Shown here: in pieces, positions 33,695 through 42,668 of the stretch
Layout: every line of letters begins with the position of its first letter
How positions within the stretch are numbered: position 1 is the stretch's first letter
Position numbers and translations under genes: made by a program
Origin: SYIM01 sp041182885
GTDB lineage: Bacteria > Pseudomonadota > Gammaproteobacteria > Burkholderiales > Burkholderiaceae_E
DNA length: 64,000 nt
Assembly: GCA_049423065.1 (NCBI GenBank)
Contig: JBMSQB010000003.1
Coordinates: 62,001-126,000 of the forward strand
Reading direction: 5' to 3'
Notes under the pieces: generated by a model
Database searches by the model: none
Told to the model about the DNA's origin: nothing
The model's input: only the letters and a program-made list of their open reading frames with translations

Positions 33695-36187
33695 ATGCAA
33701 ATTTTTGCGCGACTGCGCGGATTTCCCCCTCCACCCCCAGCCTCGGCCTTCGTTGTCGGCTGTCTCGCACTTCAGCAGTGGAGCGTGCTGCCGTCAGCGC
33801 AAGTCATCCTCGGCGTCGCATTTGGCTGCTGCGTCGGGGCGCTGCTCTGGCGTCGCGCTGCATGGGGTGGCTGGCTCATTACCGCAGTCATCGGCTTTTG
33901 CTGGGCGGCCTGGCTGGCCACGGATGCGCTTCAGTCGCGCATCCCTCCATCGCTTGAGGGCCGTGATCTGTTGCTCGAGGGCTATGTCGACGAATTGCCC
34001 TTGCGCTCTTCGCAGGGGCTGAGGTTTGGTTTCCATGTAACGGGTTGTGCCCAACCCGAACCCGATTGCCCCATCGGTCGCCGAATCCGGCTCGGCTGGT
34101 CAGGCAGTTTTTCGCGTGGCGCGGTGCCCCCTGATGAGGCAAGTCCGCCAGTCGCCCTCGCGCCCGGTGAACGCTGGCAGCTCCATGTCCGGTTGAAGCA
34201 GCCGGCGGCCACCGTCAATCCCGGTCTGTTTGATGCCGAATTGCGAATGCTCCAGGAGGGTGTGGCCGCACTTGGCTACGTAAGAAAGCCCAGGGCAGGT
34301 GAGCCCTCGAATCAACGCCTGGAAGGCTGGCACATGAGCCTCCGAACACTGTTCGAGGCTGCGCGGGCGGCGGGGCTCGCTGCGCTCGACAGCGCATTGA
34401 GCGCACAGCGCGTTGATGCCAGCGGGGTGCTGCTCGCGCTCGCATACGGTGATCAGGCAGCCATCTCCGCGAGCGACTGGGACGTCTTCAACCGCACTGG
34501 CGTCGCGCATCTCATGAGCATCTCGGGTCTTCACATCACCATGCTGGCCGCGATCGCCGGCGGACTGGGGCGCCGGATGCTGCAACGTCGCTGGGTTGCG
34601 CGCTCGGGTCTCCTGTTGCGCGTGCCCGCGCAGCGTCTGCAGTGGTGTTTTGCAATAACGGTGGCCTTCCTCTACTCGGGGCTTGCCGGTTGGGGAATTC
34701 CGGCTCAGCGTACCTGCTGGATGCTTGCCGTAGCGGGTTGGGCGCTGGCAAGTGGCCGCAGCCGCTCGCTCGCACGCATCCTGAGTCTGGCAGCGGCGGT
34801 GGTGTGCGTGTTCGACCCCTGGGCACCGCTTGCGGCCGGCTTCTGGCTGTCGTTTGCCGCGGTCGCAGCGATCGTGCTCCATGCCAGTGTGGTCCGTGCG
34901 AGCCCGCCACGCGCGGCAAGCGCCCGCCTCTCCGCCCTCCGTCGCGCGCTGCGCGAGGCGGTCCAGAGCCAGTGGGCAGCAACCCTGTCGCTTCTGCCGC
35001 TCGGTGCGCTGTTCTTTTCGACCCTGTCCCTGATCGGTCCGCTCGCCAATGCCTGGGCGGTGCCGCTGGTATCTGGGCTGGTGACGCCGGCAGTGCTGCT
35101 GCTGAGCGCGCTCGCTCTGACCTTGCCCGCGGTGGCCGAGTGGCTCGCACCGGTCATCGCTGTCCCCACCGGCTGGATGCTGGATGCGCTGAGGGTCATG
35201 GCATCCTGGCCCGGCGGCGCCGTGGTGCTGGCGCGTCCCGACCCGCTGTCATTGGTACTCGCTGCGGTCGCTGTGGCGGTGCTGCTTGCACCCAGGCCGG
35301 TGCCAGTCCGGGCGCTCTGGGCACTGGGCTTGCTGCCGCTTTTCGCAAGGGGGCCCGAACCGGTTCCGGCCGCGGGTTTCAGGCTCAGTGCGCTCGATAT
35401 CGGTCAGGGCATGGCAGTGCTCGTGGAGGCAGGCGGCAAGCGGCTGCTGTACGACACTGGCCCCGGATGGGAGGCGGGGGCAGATGCCGGGGCGCGGGTG
35501 GTTGTGCCATGGCTTCGAAGTCGGGGAATCTCCTCTCTCGATGCGCTGGTGATTTCTCACGCCGACATCGATCACTCGGGAGGCGCTGCGAGCGTGCTCA
35601 GGCTTGCGGGCGCCAGGCGTGTGTTCAGCTCGGTTCCGCAGGGGCATCGCCTGCTTGCCGGCGTGTCTCAGCACACGCCATGCCGCCGGGGCGATGCCTG
35701 GCAGTGGGGGGAGGTTCGATTCGAGTTCCTTCATCCAGGCCCGGAGTTTCCACCGGGCGCGGCGCGCTCGCCCACCAATGCGCTCAGCTGCGTGCTGAAA
35801 ATCGAGTCTCCTGCCGGGTCAGCCTTGCTCGCGGGCGATATCGAGGCGCGCCAGGAAAATGACCTGGTTGCGCGGCTGGGCGATCGCCTGAAAAGCAATC
35901 TGCTGCTGGCCCCGCACCATGGAAGCAACACGTCCTCTTCGCCGTTGTTCCTTGCTGCCGTCAGCCCCAGCGTGGCGATCTTTCAGGTGGGCTATCGGAA
36001 CCGGTTTCGCCACCCCACGCCGCGCGTGCTCGCCCGCTACCAGGACGCGGGCGTTGAGATTCTCAGAACCGACCACCACGGCGCACTCACCGTGCAGGCC
36101 GGTCAGGCAGGCGGTCCGTGGCTGATCGAGCGCGCCCGCGATACACCTGCACGATACTGGCGGGTGCGAACGGGCGAGAGCAACTGA
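33695..36187 (+). CDS. comEC: DNA internalization competence protein ComEC/Rec2
   Basis: This protein of about 830 residues has an N-terminal DUF4131/OB region with membrane helices (1-230), a competence domain with many helices and HLMSISGLHITML (about residues 270-550), and a C-terminal metallo-beta-lactamase-like domain with LDIGQGMAVLVE, SHADIDHSGGA and LAPHHGSNTSSS. It forms the inner-membrane channel for transforming single-stranded DNA. ATG 33695 is chosen because it starts just before the first hydrophobic segment; the frame is open into tatD. All three domains are complete, so the gene looks functional. Confidence 0.95.
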   Translation: MQIFARLRGFPPPPPASAFVVGCLALQQWSVLPSAQVILGVAFGCCVGALLWRRAAWGGWLITAVIGFCWAAWLATDALQSRIPPSLEGRDLLLEGYVDELPLRSSQGLRFGFHVTGCAQPEPDCPIGRRIRLGWSGSFSRGAVPPDEASPPVALAPGERWQLHVRLKQPAATVNPGLFDAELRMLQEGVAALGYVRKPRAGEPSNQRLEGWHMSLRTLFEAARAAGLAALDSALSAQRVDASGVLLALAYGDQAAISASDWDVFNRTGVAHLMSISGLHITMLAAIAGGLGRRMLQRRWVARSGLLLRVPAQRLQWCFAITVAFLYSGLAGWGIPAQRTCWMLAVAGWALASGRSRSLARILSLAAAVVCVFDPWAPLAAGFWLSFAAVAAIVLHASVVRASPPRAASARLSALRRALREAVQSQWAATLSLLPLGALFFSTLSLIGPLANAWAVPLVSGLVTPAVLLLSALALTLPAVAEWLAPVIAVPTGWMLDALRVMASWPGGAVVLARPDPLSLVLAAVAVAVLLAPRPVPVRALWALGLLPLFARGPEPVPAAGFRLSALDIGQGMAVLVEAGGKRLLYDTGPGWEAGADAGARVVVPWLRSRGISSLDALVISHADIDHSGGAASVLRLAGARRVFSSVPQGHRLLAGVSQHTPCRRGDAWQWGEVRFEFLHPGPEFPPGAARSPTNALSCVLKIESPAGSALLAGDIEARQENDLVARLGDRLKSNLLLAPHHGSNTSSSPLFLAAVSPSVAIFQVGYRNRFRHPTPRVLARYQDAGVEILRTDHHGALTVQAGQAGGPWLIERARDTPARYWRVRTGESN

Positions 36188-36190
36188 TGC

Positions 36191-36973
36191 TTATTGCGCC
36201 GTCCATCCGCCGTCAATCGACCACGCAGCGCCCCGCACCTGATCAGCGGCAGGCGAGCACAGGAACACCGCAAGCTCGCCGAGTTGCTCGGGTGTGACGA
36301 ACTCGAGGCTGGGCTGCTTCTCGCCGAGCAGCGCAAGGCGGGCCGCCTCGGGCGAAACGCCTGTCTGAGCGGCGCGCGCGTCAATCTGCTTCTGCACCAG
36401 GGCCGTCAATACCCAGCCCGGGCAGATGGCGTTGCAGGTGATGCCCGTGCGCGCGGTTTCGAGCGCGACGACCTTGGTGAGTCCGACGATGCCATGCTTG
36501 GCAGCCACATAGGCGGCTTTCTCAGCCGAGGCGACCAGGCCATGCGCCGACGCGATATTGATGATCCGACCCCAATTGCGGGCCCGCATGCCGGGAATGG
36601 CACAGCGCGTGGTGTGAAATGCGGACGACAGGTTGAGTGCAATGACCGCATCCCAGCGTTCGACCGGAAACGATTCGATCGGCGACACATGCTGGATGCC
36701 CGCATTGTTCACAAGAATGTCAACGCCGCCGTGCGCTGCGCCAATGCGCGCCATCATGGCGTCGATCTCCGCGGCACGCGTGAGATCGGCCGATTCGTAA
36801 TGCACTTTCACGCCATGCTCGGTGGCGAGAGCAGCCTGCAGTCGTGCAATCTCGGAGGGGTCGCCAAATCCGTTCAGTACCAGGTCGGCGCCCTGCCTGG
36901 CGAGTGCCCGGGCGATGCCCAGTCCGATCCCGCTCGTTGACCCGGTGACCAGCGCGAGTTTTCCCTTCAGCAT
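36191..36973 (-). CDS. 3-hydroxybutyrate dehydrogenase (SDR)
   Basis: This 260-residue SDR has TGSTSGIG at about 10-17, VNNAGIQHVSPIE near 90, IINIASAHGLVAS, YVAAKHGIVGLTK with the catalytic Tyr/Lys, and NAICPGWVLTALV. These segments, especially NAGIQHVSPIE and SAHGLVAS, are characteristic of D-3-hydroxybutyrate dehydrogenase (BdhA), which oxidises hydroxybutyrate to acetoacetate with NAD in polyhydroxybutyrate/ketone-body metabolism. ATG 36973 is preceded by GGAGG. It converges with comEC, with 3 nt between stops. Confidence 0.92.
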   Translation of the reverse strand: MLKGKLALVTGSTSGIGLGIARALARQGADLVLNGFGDPSEIARLQAALATEHGVKVHYESADLTRAAEIDAMMARIGAAHGGVDILVNNAGIQHVSPIESFPVERWDAVIALNLSSAFHTTRCAIPGMRARNWGRIINIASAHGLVASAEKAAYVAAKHGIVGLTKVVALETARTGITCNAICPGWVLTALVQKQIDARAAQTGVSPEAARLALLGEKQPSLEFVTPEQLGELAVFLCSPAADQVRGAAWSIDGGWTAQ

Positions 36974-37058
36974 TGCCTTGTCCTCCAGACGGTAAGATTC
37001 GCGCTGGATTGTACGGCGGTGGCATGCACCGTCCAAACCCTACCGGTCTTTCTCATTC

Positions 37059-37928
37059 ATGAATTCACCCATCGCACGCACCGTCACCTGCGCGAGCCCA
37101 TCGGGCCTGCATCGGATCGGATACTGGGAGTGGCCATGTCGGAGTGGAGAGCCCCAGCCGCCTGCGGTGCTCTGCGTTCACGGACTCACCCGCAATGGCC
37201 GGGACTTTGACGCGCTTGCCGAGCGACTCTCGCATCACTATCGGGTCATTTGTCCGGACATGGCGGGCCGCGGACGCTCTGACCGGCTGGCCAACTCGGC
37301 GCTGTACGCCATTCCCCAGTATCTGGCCGACTGCGTCACCCTGGTGGCGAGGCTGGATGTCGAGCGCCTGGCATGGGTGGGCACCTCCATGGGCGGGCTG
37401 ATCGGCATGAGTCTCGCGTCGCTTCAGGCCAACCCCATCGCGGCGCTGGTGCTCAATGATGTGGGACCGGTTCTGAGTTCTGAGGGCTTGCGCCGAATTG
37501 GCGACTACGTGGGCAAGGCCCCGAGCTTTGACAGCTATGAAGCCTGCCTTGCCTACACAAAAACGATCGCTGCGGGTTTTGGCCCACACGATGACGCAGG
37601 GTGGGACATGCTGGCGCGCCACTACTGGGTTCGTGACGGCATGCGTTGGCGAGTGCATTACGATCCGCGCATTGCCGAACCGTTTGCCAACGCCGGCGGC
37701 TCGGGGCCGCTGTCGCTCTGGCCGCTCTATGACGCGGTGGCTTGCCCGACGCTCCTCATTCGTGGCGCCGGGTCCGACCTGCTTGACCGTGCCACGGCAC
37801 ACGAGATGACGCAGCGTGGCCCGAGAGCCCGCCTGATTGAATTTGCAGGTGTTGGGCATGCGCCCAGCCTGATTCCCCACCCGCAGATCGATGCGGTTGA
37901 ACAATTTCTCAAGGAGTGCTTTCAATGA
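37059..37928 (+). CDS. Alpha/beta-fold hydrolase
   Basis: This 289-residue hydrolase has the oxyanion-hole HG in LCVHGLTRNGRDF, nucleophile elbow WVGTSMGGLIGM, acid in RGAGSDLLD and His in FAGVGHAPSL. It resembles carboxylesterase/C-C hydrolase relatives; the substrate is not identifiable. It overlaps the RidA gene by 4 nt (ATGA), so the two are coupled. Confidence 0.9.
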   Translation: MNSPIARTVTCASPSGLHRIGYWEWPCRSGEPQPPAVLCVHGLTRNGRDFDALAERLSHHYRVICPDMAGRGRSDRLANSALYAIPQYLADCVTLVARLDVERLAWVGTSMGGLIGMSLASLQANPIAALVLNDVGPVLSSEGLRRIGDYVGKAPSFDSYEACLAYTKTIAAGFGPHDDAGWDMLARHYWVRDGMRWRVHYDPRIAEPFANAGGSGPLSLWPLYDAVACPTLLIRGAGSDLLDRATAHEMTQRGPRARLIEFAGVGHAPSLIPHPQIDAVEQFLKECFQ

Positions 37929-38278
37929 GTGACATCAAACGGATCAATGTCGGCAAGCGGATGAGCGACGTGGCGGTTCACAACGGTGTGGTGTATCTGG
38001 CTGGCCAGGTGGCCGATGACACCAGCAAGGACGTGAAGGGACAGACCGCACAGGTTCTCGCCACGATCGATCGGTTGCTCGCCGATGCCGGAACCGACAA
38101 GACCCGGATGCTGCAGGTGCAGATCTTTCTGAGCGACATCGCGAATTTCGCGGCCATGAATGAGGTATGGGACGCCTGGGTTCCGCAGGGTCATACCCCG
38201 CCTCGCGCAACGATCGAATCGCGACTCGCAACGCCCGCCTACCTGGTCGAGATCAAGGTCATCGCTGCGGCGCGCTGA
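37925..38278 (+). CDS. RidA family protein
   Basis: This 117-residue YjgF/Rid protein contains MSDVAVHNGVVYLAGQVADD at the N-terminus and the conserved arginine in PPRATIESRL near the C-terminus, the residue that binds the carboxylate of imine intermediates in RidA. Rid proteins hydrolyse reactive enamines/imines from PLP enzymes. AAGGAG lies upstream of ATG 37925. Its coupling to a hydrolase gene is noted. Confidence 0.92.
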   Translation: MSDIKRINVGKRMSDVAVHNGVVYLAGQVADDTSKDVKGQTAQVLATIDRLLADAGTDKTRMLQVQIFLSDIANFAAMNEVWDAWVPQGHTPPRATIESRLATPAYLVEIKVIAAAR

Positions 38279-38307
38279 TCGGGCGCGAGCCCGTACCGGG
38301 CGGGGGG

Positions 38308-39363
38308 CTAGCGCCAGCCCACCCGGTCAATCAGTCGTGCAGCCGCAGCCTGTGAGCGGCCGAGCGCGGCGACCGGCAGTGGGTCGGCCTTGAAGGTACC
38401 AAGCGCGGCAAGCGCCGGATTTTCGGTACGTACGCCGGGAACGGCGGGCCACTCGTTGTTGCCGTCAGCCAGATAGCGCTGTGCCTCATCGCTCGCGAGA
38501 TATTCGAGGAAGCGAAGCGCCGCCTCGGGATTCTTTGCGTGCCGCAAGACCCCGCCTCCAGTCACGTTGATGTGCGCGCCGTGGCCAGCCTGATCGGGCC
38601 AGATGACCTGCAGCTTCGCCATCATCTCGCGGTCGGCGGGCTTGTCGGACCGCATGATGCGAACGAGGTAATACGTGTTGGTGAGGGCGACGGCACATTC
38701 TCCGCTGGCCACCGCTTTGATCTGGTCGGTGTCGCCGCCCCGCGGGGCGCGTGCGAAGTTGGTCACCACGCCGCGTGCCCACTGGGTGGCCGCCTCCTCG
38801 CCCTGATGCTCGATGATGGCGGCGATGAGTGAAAGCATGTACGGATGAGCGGCCGAACGGGTGCAGACTTTTCCTTTCAGCGCCGGGTTGGCCAGGTCAG
38901 CGTAGGACGATACGGTGTCGGATCCCATCCGCGAACGGTTCACGATAATGACCCGTGCCCGCGTGGAAATCCCGAACCAGGCAATGCCGTCGGCGGTTGC
39001 AGGCGCCCGCAGGCTCGCAGGAATTCTTGCCTCCAGGCGCTCCGAACGTACCGGGCTGAACAGCCCTTCGGTTTGTGCCTTCCATAGCCTCGCCGCATCC
39101 ACCAGCAGCAGGACATCGGCCGGGCTTGCCCGACCTTCGGTGCGCAGCCGCTCGAGCAGCGCTTCATCGCCTGCCTCGATCCGGTTGATGCGGATGCCGG
39201 TGGTGCGGGTGAAGTTGGCGTAGAGCGCTTCGTCGGTCTGGTAGTGACGCGCAGAGTAGAGATTGACAACCGCTGCCTGCGCGGATGCGGTGAAGGGCAG
39301 GGCGAGGCAGAGGAGGGTAACGGCTCGGAGGATCGCGTGTTGCATGATCGGCGCGCGCGCCAT
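38308..39363 (-). CDS. Iron(III) ABC transporter substrate-binding protein
   Basis: This 351-residue FbpA/FutA-type periplasmic protein has a signal peptide (to about residue 30, FTASAQA), VNLYSARHYQTDEALYANF, DVLLLVDAARLW and CAVALTNTYYLVR, where adjacent tyrosines are typical Fe(III) ligands. No permease or ATPase gene is adjacent. A Fur-box-like sequence lies 37 nt upstream, consistent with iron repression. The start is ATG 39363, inside a 12-bp palindrome (39363-39374) that also covers the GAGGCG ribosome site; ATG 39345 is an alternative. Confidence 0.92.
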   Translation of the reverse strand: MARAPIMQHAILRAVTLLCLALPFTASAQAAVVNLYSARHYQTDEALYANFTRTTGIRINRIEAGDEALLERLRTEGRASPADVLLLVDAARLWKAQTEGLFSPVRSERLEARIPASLRAPATADGIAWFGISTRARVIIVNRSRMGSDTVSSYADLANPALKGKVCTRSAAHPYMLSLIAAIIEHQGEEAATQWARGVVTNFARAPRGGDTDQIKAVASGECAVALTNTYYLVRIMRSDKPADREMMAKLQVIWPDQAGHGAHINVTGGGVLRHAKNPEAALRFLEYLASDEAQRYLADGNNEWPAVPGVRTENPALAALGTFKADPLPVAALGRSQAAAARLIDRVGWR

Positions 39364-39399
39364 GAGGCGCCTCAGGTGGAATCAGTGAATTTTAATCGA

Positions 39400-39412
39400 A
39401 ATGAGAACCATT
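39400..39412. promoter_or_regulatory. Fur-box-like operator
   Basis: AATGAGAACCATT matches the central 13 bases of the E. coli Fur consensus (AATGATAATCATT) at 11 positions, with perfect AATG/CATT arms. It lies between the divergent iron-binding protein gene and prpE and could control either; the iron gene is the expected target. Confidence 0.6.
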
Positions 39413-39422
39413 CGCAATTAAA

Positions 39423-39468
39423 CGGTTCGTAAGGCGACGGTAAGTGTCGCGACCGACACTGCGAACCG
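39423..39468 (+). promoter_or_regulatory. Structured 5' leader of prpE
   Basis: There are two nested perfect stems: an outer 7-bp stem (39423-39429 with 39462-39468) and an inner 7-bp stem (39443-39449 with 39454-39460) with a CGAC tetraloop, and an asymmetric internal loop of 13 nt versus 1 nt. The element ends 5 nt before the GGGGAG ribosome site and 16 nt before the prpE ATG. It may regulate translation or mRNA stability. Confidence 0.5.
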
Positions 39469-39484
39469 ACTCGGGGAGATCATC

Positions 39485-41392
39485 ATGACAACCAACAACA
39501 CGTCACTGGCAGCTTTCCACCGTCGCTCGATCACTGAACGGGAAGCGTTCTGGGCTGGGCAGGCCGCACTGATCGATTGGCACAGGCCATTTACCCGAGT
39601 GCTCGACGACTCGAGACTGCCCTTTGCGCGCTGGTTCCTGGGCGGCGAGACCAATCTTTGCCACAACGCCGTGGACCGGCATCTGCCTGCGCTCGCCGAC
39701 AAGCCTGCGCTGATCTTCGTCTCCACCGAGACCGGCATCGAGCGGACCTACACTTTCGCCGAACTGCACTCGGAGGTGATGCGGATGGCCGCGGTGATGC
39801 TGTCACTCGGCGTCAGGCGCGGTGACCGCGTACTCATCTACATGCCGATGATCGCCGAGGCGGCATTTGCGATGCTGGCCTGCGCACGGATCGGCGCCAT
39901 TCACTCGGTGGTATTCGGCGGCTTTGCCTCGCACAGTCTTGCCTCCCGGATTGACGACGCAGCGCCTGAACTGATCGTAAGCGCCGATGCTGGCTCAAGG
40001 GGCGGCAAGGTCATCCCCTACAAGGGTCTGCTCGATGAGGCGATCTCGTTGGCTGCGAGCAAACCGAAGGCCGTGCTGATGGTCGATCGCGGCCTCGCTG
40101 ACTATCCGCGCGTTGCCGGTCGCGACCACGACTACGCGCCGCTTCGCGAGCAGCACCTGAACGCAATCGTGCCGGTCACGTGGCTTGAGTCGAACGAGAT
40201 TTCCTACACGCTCTATACCTCGGGCACCACGGGCAAGCCTAAAGGCGTGCAGCGTGACGTCGGCGGCTATGCGGTCGCGCTGGCGGCCTCGATGAAGCAC
40301 ATATTCTGTGGCAACCCGGGCGAGACCTATTTTTCAACCAGCGACATCGGATGGGTGGTGGGGCACTCCTACATTGTCTACGGCCCACTGATCGCGGGAA
40401 TGGCCACCATCATGTATGAGGGCACCCCGGTTCGCCCGGATGCGGGAATCCTCTGGCAACTGGTTGAGCGATACAGGGTGACGGTGATGTTCTCGGCGCC
40501 CACCGCCATCCGGGTGCTGAAAAAGCAGGATCCCGCCTGGCTCACCCGCTATGACACCTCATCGCTGCGGGCGCTGTTCCTCGCGGGCGAACCGCTGGAC
40601 GAGCCCACCGCACGCTGGATCTCCGAGGGGTTGGGGCGGCCCATTATTGACAACTACTGGCAGACCGAAACCGGATGGCCGATTCTCACCGTGGCGCACG
40701 GGATCGAGAAAACGCCCACCCGCTTTGGCAGTCCCGGCATGCCCATGTACGGCTATGACGTGCGGCTTCTTCACGAGCAAACGGGCGAGGAGGTGGGACC
40801 CAATGAGAAAGGGGTGGTGGCGGTCATGCCGCCGCTGCCGCCGGGCTGCATGCAGACGGTGTGGCGCGACGATGAACGATTCGTCAAGACCTATTTTTCG
40901 AGCATTCCCGGTAAGCTCGCCTACTCCACCTTTGACTGGGGAATTCGCGACGATGACGGCTACTACTTCATTCTTGGTCGAACCGATGATGTCATCAACG
41001 TGGCCGGGCACCGTCTGGGCACCCGTGAAATCGAGGAATCGCTCTCCAGCCATGCCGCTGTGGCAGAGTGCGCGGTGGTGGGCGTCGCCGACACCTTGAA
41101 GGGACAAGTGGCTGTGGGATTTGCCGTCGTGAAAGATCCGTCCATTCTGGAAACGACCGATGACCGTCTGAAGCTCGAGGGCGAGCTGATGGCAACCGTC
41201 GACCGGCAATTGGGGGCAGTGGCGCGTCCGTCACGTGTTTATTTTGTGTCCATGCTGCCCAAGACCCGCAGCGGCAAGGTGTTGCGGCGCTCCATTCAGG
41301 CGGTGTGCGAAGGCCGCGACCCAGGCGATCTCACCACCATCGAAGACCCGGTCACGCTCGAGCAGTTGAGGCAGGCAATTGCCGGTCGCTGA
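39485..41392 (+). CDS. prpE: Propionyl-CoA synthetase
   Basis: This 635-residue AMP-forming ligase has AMP-binding signature YTLYTSGTTGKPKGVQ (about 241-256), YWQTETGWPIL, YFILGRTDDVINVAGHR and the catalytic lysine in LPKTRSGKVLRR. The YWQTETGWP segment and overall length match PrpE, which activates propionate to propionyl-CoA through an adenylate. The start at ATG 39485 follows GGGGAG. The methylcitrate genes prpBCD are not in this window. The downstream MFS gene overlaps its end by 14 nt. Confidence 0.94.
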   Translation: MTTNNTSLAAFHRRSITEREAFWAGQAALIDWHRPFTRVLDDSRLPFARWFLGGETNLCHNAVDRHLPALADKPALIFVSTETGIERTYTFAELHSEVMRMAAVMLSLGVRRGDRVLIYMPMIAEAAFAMLACARIGAIHSVVFGGFASHSLASRIDDAAPELIVSADAGSRGGKVIPYKGLLDEAISLAASKPKAVLMVDRGLADYPRVAGRDHDYAPLREQHLNAIVPVTWLESNEISYTLYTSGTTGKPKGVQRDVGGYAVALAASMKHIFCGNPGETYFSTSDIGWVVGHSYIVYGPLIAGMATIMYEGTPVRPDAGILWQLVERYRVTVMFSAPTAIRVLKKQDPAWLTRYDTSSLRALFLAGEPLDEPTARWISEGLGRPIIDNYWQTETGWPILTVAHGIEKTPTRFGSPGMPMYGYDVRLLHEQTGEEVGPNEKGVVAVMPPLPPGCMQTVWRDDERFVKTYFSSIPGKLAYSTFDWGIRDDDGYYFILGRTDDVINVAGHRLGTREIEESLSSHAAVAECAVVGVADTLKGQVAVGFAVVKDPSILETTDDRLKLEGELMATVDRQLGAVARPSRVYFVSMLPKTRSGKVLRRSIQAVCEGRDPGDLTTIEDPVTLEQLRQAIAGR

Positions 41393-42668
41393 TTCGCTCA
41401 AGCCAGGCGTACGCCGCAGGGAGTTCCTCGGCTGGGCTGCCTACGATTTTGCCAACTCGGGTTACACCACCGTGGTGCTCACCGCGGTGTTCAACGCCTA
41501 CTTTGTGGGTGTAGTGGCGGGCGGCGAAAGCTGGGCAACGTTTGTCTGGACCCTCGCGGTGGCCGTGTCCAGCCTCATCGTTGCGGTGGTGTCGCCGCCG
41601 CTGGGCGCGTGGGCAGACCGGCGCGGCGCGAGAAAGACGCTCCTCGCAATGAGTTCTGCGGGCTGTGTGGCGGCAACCGCCGCGCTGGCCTCTGCGGGCC
41701 CCGACACGATTCTGCTTGCCGTGTTGCTGGTCATCGTTTCAAACGTCTGTTATTGCATTGGCGAGTCGCTGATCGCCTCGTTCCTGCCTGACCTCGCCCG
41801 TCCCGAAGCCATTGGCCGGGTATCGGGATGGGGCTGGGGGGTGGGCTATTTCGGCGGCATGCTCACGCTGGGTCTGTCGCTCGCCTGGCTGCTGAGCGCC
41901 GCGTCGCGCGGTACAACGGCGGCGCTCGCCGTACCCCAGACCATGCTCATTACCGCAGTGGTGTTTGCGCTGGCATCGCTCCCCACATTTTTCCTGCTCC
42001 GCGAACGACCGGCCCGCCCAGCCGATCCCGCTGTCGGCAATGCAGAGGCGGGCATCTGGCAACAACTGCGCCGCAGCATCGCTTCACTGCACACCTTCCC
42101 CGACCTCAAACGGCTTCTGCTGTGCATGACCTGCTACCAGGCGGGCATCGCAGTGGTGATCGCACTTGCAGCGGTCTACGCGGAGCAGCAGATGGGTTTC
42201 TCGCAGACCGACACCATGATGCTGGTGTTCACCGTCAACATCGCGTCTGCGCTGGGGGCTTTCGGGTTTGGTTCGCTGCAGGACCGCATGGGTCATCGCC
42301 GCGCGCTTGCGCTCACGCTGGTCGGCTGGGTGGCCATGACCCTGATCGCGGGCCTTGGAGAGAGCCGCATGCAGTTCTGGATCGCCGCGGTGCTGGCAGG
42401 CCTCTGTATCGGTGCCAGTCAGTCATGTGGGCGGGCGATGGTGGGTTTGCTTGCCCCCGAACCCAGGTTGGCCGAGTTCTACGGCTTGTGGTCGCTGGCG
42501 GTGCGGGTGGCGGCTGTGATCGGGCCCATCACCTATGGCGCGGTGACGTGGGTGAGCGGCGGCAACCACCGGCTCGCCATCCTGGGAACCGGCCTGTTTT
42601 TTGTGGCTGCCCTGGCAGTGCTCAGAACCGTTGATGTGGAGCGCGGGGCGAGGCTCAGGTCAGTCTGA
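41379..42668 (+). CDS. MFS transporter, UMF1/Atg22-like family
   Basis: This 429-residue protein has about 12 hydrophobic segments. WAAYDFANSGYTTVVLTAVF at the N-terminus and DRRGARKTLLAMSS are hallmarks of the Atg22-like (UMF1) family of bacterial permeases. The start is TTG at 41379, inside the end of prpE, with GAGGCAGG upstream; no ATG precedes the conserved N-terminus. Atg22 exports amino acids from yeast vacuoles; the bacterial substrate is unknown. Its last 9 nt overlap the convergent coaX. Confidence 0.87.
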   Translation: MPVADSLKPGVRRREFLGWAAYDFANSGYTTVVLTAVFNAYFVGVVAGGESWATFVWTLAVAVSSLIVAVVSPPLGAWADRRGARKTLLAMSSAGCVAATAALASAGPDTILLAVLLVIVSNVCYCIGESLIASFLPDLARPEAIGRVSGWGWGVGYFGGMLTLGLSLAWLLSAASRGTTAALAVPQTMLITAVVFALASLPTFFLLRERPARPADPAVGNAEAGIWQQLRRSIASLHTFPDLKRLLLCMTCYQAGIAVVIALAAVYAEQQMGFSQTDTMMLVFTVNIASALGAFGFGSLQDRMGHRRALALTLVGWVAMTLIAGLGESRMQFWIAAVLAGLCIGASQSCGRAMVGLLAPEPRLAEFYGLWSLAVRVAAVIGPITYGAVTWVSGGNHRLAILGTGLFFVAALAVLRTVDVERGARLRSV

